A DNA stretch of 64,000 nt from Bacteroides timonensis (GTDB taxonomy: Bacteria > Bacteroidota > Bacteroidia > Bacteroidales > Bacteroidaceae), in contig NZ_CBVI010000097.1 of the NCBI RefSeq assembly GCF_000513195.1, positions 1-64,000 on the forward strand, read 5' to 3'. The notes under the pieces are model-generated. The model had not been told where the DNA came from. It worked only from the letters and a program-made list of their open reading frames with translations, and ran no database searches. Both the position numbers and the translations under genes were made by a program. Positions 59,140 through 64,000 of this stretch are shown one piece after another (positions within the stretch are counted from its first letter, which is position 1; every line of letters begins with the position of its first letter).

Positions 59140-59892
59140 ATGATTTATGAAACTATTCTGAAAATAAGAGGAATGGAGGTGCCGATACTCTATTATAACT
59201 ATCGGTGCCACATCCGGCACTATGATGACCCGAATCTGAGAAAAATCATACAACTCCACATCCAAGTATGCGAGGAAATCGGCAATCGGGAGTGTCTGCC
59301 GGTCGAGGGAGACCTGATTACGCTTGCGTTTGAGTGCAAGGGTGAAGAACAGTTCTTCTATGACTGGCTGAACGAAGGAGCCATGCACAACGGGGAAATC
59401 CATTTCATCTACAACGAAGTGGAGATTGCGGACATTTTCCGGTTCTGGGACTGCTTCTGTGTGAAAATAGAGGAGTATATGAGTGTAGGAAACTCTCCGA
59501 TGATGATGGTGCTGTATTTGTCACCGGGGATTATCAAGAGGAATAATCTGGAGGTGAGGGAAAAGGTGTGGAAGGTGTCGGATATTTCGCAACAGCCGAT
59601 TGTTTCGATTGCGTCTGAATCGAAGGAGGAAAAACAGCCTGAAATTGTGGAGGTGTATTGGAAGGATGCAGGAGGAACTAATATAATTGAAGAATTACCC
59701 AAAGATGGAATTGTAACTTTATATGCAAAAACAATAAATACACAACCTGGGGATAAACTATCTTTTACGATAATATTGGAAGATGGGAAAACATTAATTA
59801 AAGTTGATGATTGTATTGTAGATGCCCAAGGTGTAGCTAAGATGATTCATTTTGATTTAAAAAAGTACAAACAAAATAATACAATGCTATGA
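59140..59892 (+). CDS. Extended Hcp (TssD) with C-terminal adaptor domain
   Basis: A 250-residue protein. Residues 1-130 follow the Hcp pattern (YNYRCHIRHYDDPNLRKIIQ, PVEGDLITLAFECKGEEQFF, and a strand ending MMMVLYLSPG). Residues 165-240 form an extra beta-rich, Ig-like domain (VEVYWKDAGGTNIIEELPKD, then GDKLSFTIILEDGKTLIKV). The DNA turns AT-rich at about 59690, just where the extra domain starts, and stays so through the following genes. The extension likely docks the effector encoded next (4-bp overlap). Confidence 0.75.
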   Translation: MIYETILKIRGMEVPILYYNYRCHIRHYDDPNLRKIIQLHIQVCEEIGNRECLPVEGDLITLAFECKGEEQFFYDWLNEGAMHNGEIHFIYNEVEIADIFRFWDCFCVKIEEYMSVGNSPMMMVLYLSPGIIKRNNLEVREKVWKVSDISQQPIVSIASESKEEKQPEIVEVYWKDAGGTNIIEELPKDGIVTLYAKTINTQPGDKLSFTIILEDGKTLIKVDDCIVDAQGVAKMIHFDLKKYKQNNTML

Positions 59893-60794
59893 AAATGACA
59901 TTAAAGGCTTCGTTACTTTCTTCTACAAAAAAAAATGATATTTATTATGGAGATCCATTATTATATATTCGTCCTAAAGAAGGTTCTTATAGGTTTCCCG
60001 AGTTATACACTACAGATGGGTGTGAAATAGTAATATCTGAATTGTTTTTAGATTATGTATCAGATAAAATAGTTGATTCAATAGAAGAAGGAGCAAAACA
60101 ACAGATAAAGAATATTGCCTTGTTAAAATTGGAAAAAGGGAAAATGGTTACCAATACGGGGAAAGTTTATACAGGTAATAGGAAAATATATGAAGCGACA
60201 TATTATACTATTGATGGAAGCAAAGTTACGGTAAAGCAAGGCAAAAATTTTGGATTTCAAGTTGATGGTAAGATTGTAACAACTAAAGGTATTAATCAAT
60301 ATCATTTTTTTGCAAATAATGGAATGAGAGTTTCAATTTTTCGTTTGTTAAAACACACAAGTATGATATTGGACGTTTTTAGTTTTTTTGATTGGGCTAA
60401 AGATCCGAAGTCTTCATTATCAATACCTTTTGTTCCTGATGCTATCGTAGGGATGGCAATTGAGTGTGTGGTTCAAGATATTGAAGAAGGCATAAGTGTT
60501 GCTATTGAAAACCGTTTGCAAGTAGCAAAAACAGAAGGTATTGATGCTGTAAGAAGGTTTGTAAATAGTTGGAAGCCAAATAGTGGTATTGAATTTAAAT
60601 TATTGAAAATATCTACTAAAACAGCGTCGGATATATTACATGGCAAATTCAAAACTTTACACGAAGTGGAATTACGAGAATATAATGAGGCTGATGCTAT
60701 AAATTGGGTATATATTTTAGTTAGAATAGTAGATACCCCCAAATCTTATGCTCCCGAAGCAATTATTGAAACTTTTTTTTATTTAACAGATTAA
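59889..60794 (+). CDS. Candidate T6SS effector delivered by the extended Hcp
   Basis: A 301-residue protein with no signal peptide and no motif I recognise. The N-terminal half is beta-rich (NRKIYEATYYTIDGSKVTVK, GKNFGFQVDGKIVTT). The middle has a partly hydrophobic helix (TSMILDVFSFFDWAKD) and the C-terminal part is mixed. It overlaps the extended Hcp by 4 bp (ATGA) and is followed 4 bp later by a gene for an exported protein. It is AT-rich. Position, coupling and composition point to an effector acting in the periplasm or membrane. Confidence 0.5.
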   Translation: MKMTLKASLLSSTKKNDIYYGDPLLYIRPKEGSYRFPELYTTDGCEIVISELFLDYVSDKIVDSIEEGAKQQIKNIALLKLEKGKMVTNTGKVYTGNRKIYEATYYTIDGSKVTVKQGKNFGFQVDGKIVTTKGINQYHFFANNGMRVSIFRLLKHTSMILDVFSFFDWAKDPKSSLSIPFVPDAIVGMAIECVVQDIEEGISVAIENRLQVAKTEGIDAVRRFVNSWKPNSGIEFKLLKISTKTASDILHGKFKTLHEVELREYNEADAINWVYILVRIVDTPKSYAPEAIIETFFYLTD

Positions 60795-60797
60795 GTC

Positions 60798-61409
60798 ATG
60801 AAATGGTTAGTGGTATTTTTTGTTTTTAGTGGTATTATATTGTCTTCATTTCAACATAAGACGAATTTAGTTTTAGTAGAACAAATAGAATCGAATTTTC
60901 CTATTGTAATTCGATATGATAGTATAAAAGATTATATATTTAGGATTCAATTTCCTTTAATGTTTAAAGTGTGTAATATCTCAAATAGTAATAAACAAAT
61001 GGGGCATATTTCTTATTATTATAAAGATATAAAATATGCACTTTCATATGAGCAAGGATGGAATTATAATCTACTTGTTAACAAGGAGAAGAACGGAGAA
61101 CTTTTAACTCCATATAGGAGAGGACGAATAGTAATTGATAGTTTGTCAAATGAAATTTTTGTATTTCATACAGGACATTCCATACGCTATGAAGATAGCA
61201 TATTACAATCTGTTTTTCGTCCATTTATTTCTCAAATTAAAAACACGGGAAAAGATACTTTGCATATCGGTACTATTCAAGAATTTAAGAAAAAATATCC
61301 TGAAATTATTAATTTATTACTTCAAGATGATAGTGTTCAATTTTGGATTTATACTCCTTGGAGTAAAGATAATGGCAATCATTTCATTTTACCTATTGAA
61401 CAGAAATAA
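60798..61409 (+). CDS. Candidate periplasmic immunity protein
   Basis: A 203-residue protein with a signal sequence (MKWLVVFFVFSGIILSSFQ) but no lipobox, so it is probably periplasmic. The mature part is mixed alpha/beta with many Tyr and Ile. It directly follows the candidate effector, and both share high AT content. An exported immunity protein implies that the effector acts in the periplasm. No family recognised. Confidence 0.5.
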   Translation: MKWLVVFFVFSGIILSSFQHKTNLVLVEQIESNFPIVIRYDSIKDYIFRIQFPLMFKVCNISNSNKQMGHISYYYKDIKYALSYEQGWNYNLLVNKEKNGELLTPYRRGRIVIDSLSNEIFVFHTGHSIRYEDSILQSVFRPFISQIKNTGKDTLHIGTIQEFKKKYPEIINLLLQDDSVQFWIYTPWSKDNGNHFILPIEQK

Positions 61410-61508
61410 AATATAGTTATGGATCGAAGAATATTATTAAATCAGTTTAATTTATCTGTCGTTTTTTTTCTACGTATTGAAAGTGATTATAATTATACGA
61501 GAGATTAT

Positions 61509-62309
61509 ATGGAAAACATAGCCCGGAACTTCACGAAGAAGTATCCCAGCTACCTCATCCATAAAAAAAGCGAAGACAAGATAAAAGCCTTTCTGGCCGA
61601 TATGGTCAAGGCCAAAGTGGAAACCTTTGCCAATGCAGAGGCAAAGAACGTGACAGTAAACGAGGTACGCGAAATAGCAGACCTGATAGCGGAATATGAG
61701 GGGATGGAAAATTCGTCCCCTTATGAACCCCATCCTACAGAAGCCCCCTCTTTAGGAAGCACCGGCGTGGAGCTTGCCATGAGCATGGATAACGGGGCAT
61801 CGGACATCCGTCCCGTCAATGTCGCCAAACCCACAGGCGCATCGGGGAAACCCAAGATAATGAAACGCAGTGTCATCCGTGTAACGGTGGAGCTGGAAGT
61901 GCTGATGGAAACCAAACAATACCTGCATTTCTTACAGGAACTGCCGGAACTGTTCAGTTTGCATGAGTTCCCGAACCTGCGTTGCCGGGTAACATGGAAG
62001 CAGAAACGGGTGAGTTTCCAGGAATCTCCTTTGCCTATTGAAGTGAAGGTTGTGAAAGACCATAAATACCAACGCTGGTTTGTGACCTTTGCGGTATTGA
62101 TGGTGCTGTGTTTCATCGGGATAATCACCCTGTTCTTTTCCATTCCGAACCTGTACAAGCAGGACATCCACTTCCTGCGGAATGATACGATTCATCAGGA
62201 GTTTTCCATCTCCAACAGCCGTATTGACTTGAAAGATGTAAACCTGATGAATCATGGCGGGAAAGATACGCTTGTCATCAAGAATAAAAAGATAATTATA
62301 GCCAAATAA
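61509..62309 (+). CDS. Single-span T6SS-associated membrane protein, unknown
   Basis: A 266-residue protein. Residues 1-160 are cytoplasmic: basic helices (FTKKYPSYLIHKKSEDKIKA), a Pro/Ser linker, then a short beta-rich part. A transmembrane helix lies near 185-207 (WFVTFAVLMVLCFIGIITLF) and a periplasmic tail follows. ATG at 61509 coincides with the return from AT-rich to backbone composition; the 90 bp before it (open from 61419) look like the end of the effector cassette. It probably belongs to the conserved part of the system. Confidence 0.55.
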   Translation: MENIARNFTKKYPSYLIHKKSEDKIKAFLADMVKAKVETFANAEAKNVTVNEVREIADLIAEYEGMENSSPYEPHPTEAPSLGSTGVELAMSMDNGASDIRPVNVAKPTGASGKPKIMKRSVIRVTVELEVLMETKQYLHFLQELPELFSLHEFPNLRCRVTWKQKRVSFQESPLPIEVKVVKDHKYQRWFVTFAVLMVLCFIGIITLFFSIPNLYKQDIHFLRNDTIHQEFSISNSRIDLKDVNLMNHGGKDTLVIKNKKIIIAK

Positions 62310-62314
62310 AAAAT

Positions 62315-62680
62315 ATGGAAAATTCGATTCAGATACATGGGATAAGAAACATGCTGTCCCATAGCGGATGCCCGGAAGACCTGCAGGAGAGCTACCTGCA
62401 ATTCCTGCAGACCGGAGGCCAACAGGTGCAGATTGTCAGAGGAGAAGTCTTTATGATGTTTGAAAAGGAGGTACAATATCGCAAAAGAAGGAATGAGGAG
62501 ATGAAAGGGACCGTAACTTTCCGCAAAGACACGAAGGACGGTGCAGAGGAGTACAATACAGGAGTGTTCATCGGAATGGAGTTTATCCAATGCTGTTTCA
62601 ACCATGGGATTCCGGCATGGGTGTTGAATGTGCGGAGGGTTCATGGAGAGGTTGTGGAGGTTGTTGTGAAATTTGGATGA
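62315..62680 (+). CDS. Small T6SS-associated protein, unknown
   Basis: A 121-residue soluble protein, 6 bp after the membrane protein gene, so co-transcribed. Features: a helical N-terminus (SGCPEDLQESYLQFLQTGGQ), a beta-rich middle (VQIVRGEVFMMFEKEVQYRK) and a C-terminal beta hairpin. No known motif. Base composition matches the backbone. Confidence 0.5.
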   Translation: MENSIQIHGIRNMLSHSGCPEDLQESYLQFLQTGGQQVQIVRGEVFMMFEKEVQYRKRRNEEMKGTVTFRKDTKDGAEEYNTGVFIGMEFIQCCFNHGIPAWVLNVRRVHGEVVEVVVKFG

Positions 62681-62699
62681 TAACATTGTAAATGTTAAT

Positions 62700-64000
62700 A
62701 TGGGAAAAGGTGACAGTAGAACAAAGAAAGGAAAGCGATTTATGCGTTCTCCACGGAAGTATTCTCAAAAAAAACAATTAAATACTGGAAAGATGGAAAA
62801 TAAGAGTGAATATGGTATATATGAAGAGTTCTTAAAGAATTTTGATTCTGTAAATTATAAGAATAAGGACTCATCTATAATTAATAATGAATTTCAAAAA
62901 GTAATAAGTGAACTTTGTGAAAAAGATATGATTAATGTTGCTTTGCAAGCAGAATTAGATCGACAAGTTTTTTTAATAAGAAAGTCTTTTGAGTTTCAAG
63001 ATGATGAAACAAAGGGGACAATTAAAGGATTATCGTGGCAAATGGCAGGAACACAAGATATGGCAAATGGAAACAAAATACCTTTTTATTGGCCTGATGT
63101 TAGAAATCTTACTAAAGAAAATTTCGAGTTTTTTGAGCAGCGTTATAAAAAAACGAATAATCTCTATGCAAAAACCGAATATGGTTTGATGGTATATTTC
63201 GGACAAAAAACAGACTGGTCGAAAAATAACAGTTTCAAGCTTCAGTTATGCAACGAATTAATCTCCTTAGCTCAAGAATATTATGGTGAAGCTCAAAAAG
63301 GAGAATATTTCAAATTGGGATATGTTCTTAATCGTTTGGAATTGGCTTTACAAATTGCAATAAATAGTAAGTTTGAAGATTGTCAAAAGGCAATCATTGA
63401 ACAAGTTTTTGATATACAGCAACATTGGAGTGTAAATGATAACACAAAACATGTTCCTTTAAATTATTCAAGGTTCATGTTAGAGCATTATAGCATTTGT
63501 AAAAAATACATAGACTTTGAAAAAGTTATAGAGCGTAATAAATATGCTATCAGCTTGATAGAAAAAGATAATCTTTATATGGCCGCAGATGCTATTGAAT
63601 TTACGGATAAGTTAAAACAAAAAATAAATCTTTCAATAGAAGATTCTTTAAAACAGAGAGCTGAGGTCTATGAACAGATTGCCAAAAGCAGGCAGGAAGA
63701 TATAGCTTCAATGCATTTTATAAAATTAGCTTTGGATATTTATCTTAAAATAAAGGACAATGGAAAAATAAAAGAGATGGAAGAGTTATACTCTGAAAAG
63801 AGAAATACTTTCCAATTGACAGAAACTTCCATTCCAATTCCAGATGATTATATAAAGGCAATTGACAAAGCTGTAAAACAGACTATAGAAACTTGTTCTG
63901 TAGATGAATTGTTAGATCAATTTGCAGAGACTCCTTGGTATGAAACAGACGATTCTATCCAAACTTTATCTGATGCAACGGATAATGGACTTATAGATAT
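62700..64000 (+). CDS. Large AT-rich protein cut by the window edge
   Basis: An ATG at 62700 opens a frame that continues to the window end without a stop, more than 430 residues. The N-terminus is basic (RTKKGKRFMRSPRKYSQKKQ). Then follows an alpha-helical protein with blocks such as KSFEFQDDETKGTIKGLSWQ, NKIPFYWPDV and FFEQRYKKTNNLYAKTEYGL, and helical repeats after residue 200. This recalls DUF7380/DUF4209-type proteins, a weak call from memory. Strong AT richness after the GC-richer gene before it suggests another exchangeable cassette behind the T6SS, perhaps an effector or defence gene. Confidence 0.6.
   Translation, partial: MGKGDSRTKKGKRFMRSPRKYSQKKQLNTGKMENKSEYGIYEEFLKNFDSVNYKNKDSSIINNEFQKVISELCEKDMINVALQAELDRQVFLIRKSFEFQDDETKGTIKGLSWQMAGTQDMANGNKIPFYWPDVRNLTKENFEFFEQRYKKTNNLYAKTEYGLMVYFGQKTDWSKNNSFKLQLCNELISLAQEYYGEAQKGEYFKLGYVLNRLELALQIAINSKFEDCQKAIIEQVFDIQQHWSVNDNTKHVPLNYSRFMLEHYSICKKYIDFEKVIERNKYAISLIEKDNLYMAADAIEFTDKLKQKINLSIEDSLKQRAEVYEQIAKSRQEDIASMHFIKLALDIYLKIKDNGKIKEMEELYSEKRNTFQLTETSIPIPDDYIKAIDKAVKQTIETCSVDELLDQFAETPWYETDDSIQTLSDATDNGLID

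Overview
This window comes from a gut Bacteroidales genome (Bacteroides, Phocaeicola or Parabacteroides type). The evidence is the Bacteroidetes promoter element TAnnTTTG ahead of many genes, the near absence of Shine-Dalgarno sites, an RteA/RteB regulatory pair, a PRTRC cassette, and a type VI secretion system (T6SS) of the Bacteroidetes-only subtype iii (TssN/O/P/Q/R, no TssJ/L/M). Most of the window, from about 4.4 kb to the right edge, reads as the regulatory, maintenance and cargo part of a large integrative conjugative element (ICE). No integrase, relaxase or tra genes are visible, so they would lie outside.

Layout. 1-4.4 kb looks like host flank: a 22-bp tandem repeat, a broken carbonic anhydrase remnant, a HelD-type helicase, a nucleotidyltransferase and a PAS-LuxR regulator. 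At 4371-4392 the 3' end of a tRNA, followed by a terminator, marks a likely integration junction. 4.6-12.4 kb holds a membrane protein, a toprim/primase-like protein, a DUF4121-like protein, a 1595-bp IS1595-type insertion with an exact 8-bp target duplication (carrying an HNH gene and a broken transposase), a pair of overlapping HTH genes, a membrane-anchored phosphoribosyltransferase, another HTH protein and a NYN-domain protein. 12.4-21.1 kb is a leftward operon block: PRTRC ThiF, B, F, C, E, two small proteins, a topoisomerase III with its catalytic Tyr replaced by Cys, and DUF4099/DUF3945 proteins. 21.7-25.3 kb is rteB-rteA. 25.5-28.1 kb encodes two TetR regulators around a lone FabH/DarB-like ketosynthase. 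28.5-32.2 kb contains an unknown protein, a candidate two-gene defence unit (AAA ATPase plus PD-(D/E)XK-like protein) and a truncated gene.

32.5-64 kb is the T6SS. A leftward operon (Hcp, VgrG, TPR-like protein, TssB, TssC, Rhs toxin, immunity) diverges from a rightward operon (ClpV, Hcp, Hcp, effector/immunity, unknown, Hcp, Hcp, TssE, F, N, K, G, Q, O, P, R, extended Hcp, effector/immunity, accessory genes). Four AT-rich cassettes interrupt the GC-richer backbone, each next to an Hcp, Rhs or accessory gene, and they look like exchangeable effector slots. The order fits the mobile GA1/GA2 class; I could not decide between them.

Three networks stand out that gene calling would miss. (1) Four contiguous 10-bp iterons (consensus GATGTCATCA) occur three times, each upstream of an ICE operon. 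(2) A TetR-type palindrome occurs four times: at the start point of rteA, at two other promoters, and between hcp and vgrG inside the T6SS. With two TetR genes and a FabH/DarB-like ketosynthase beside them, this suggests a small-molecule circuit linking element transfer and T6SS. (3) Three 165-195 bp hairpin elements share a common apical core and lie between leftward operons.
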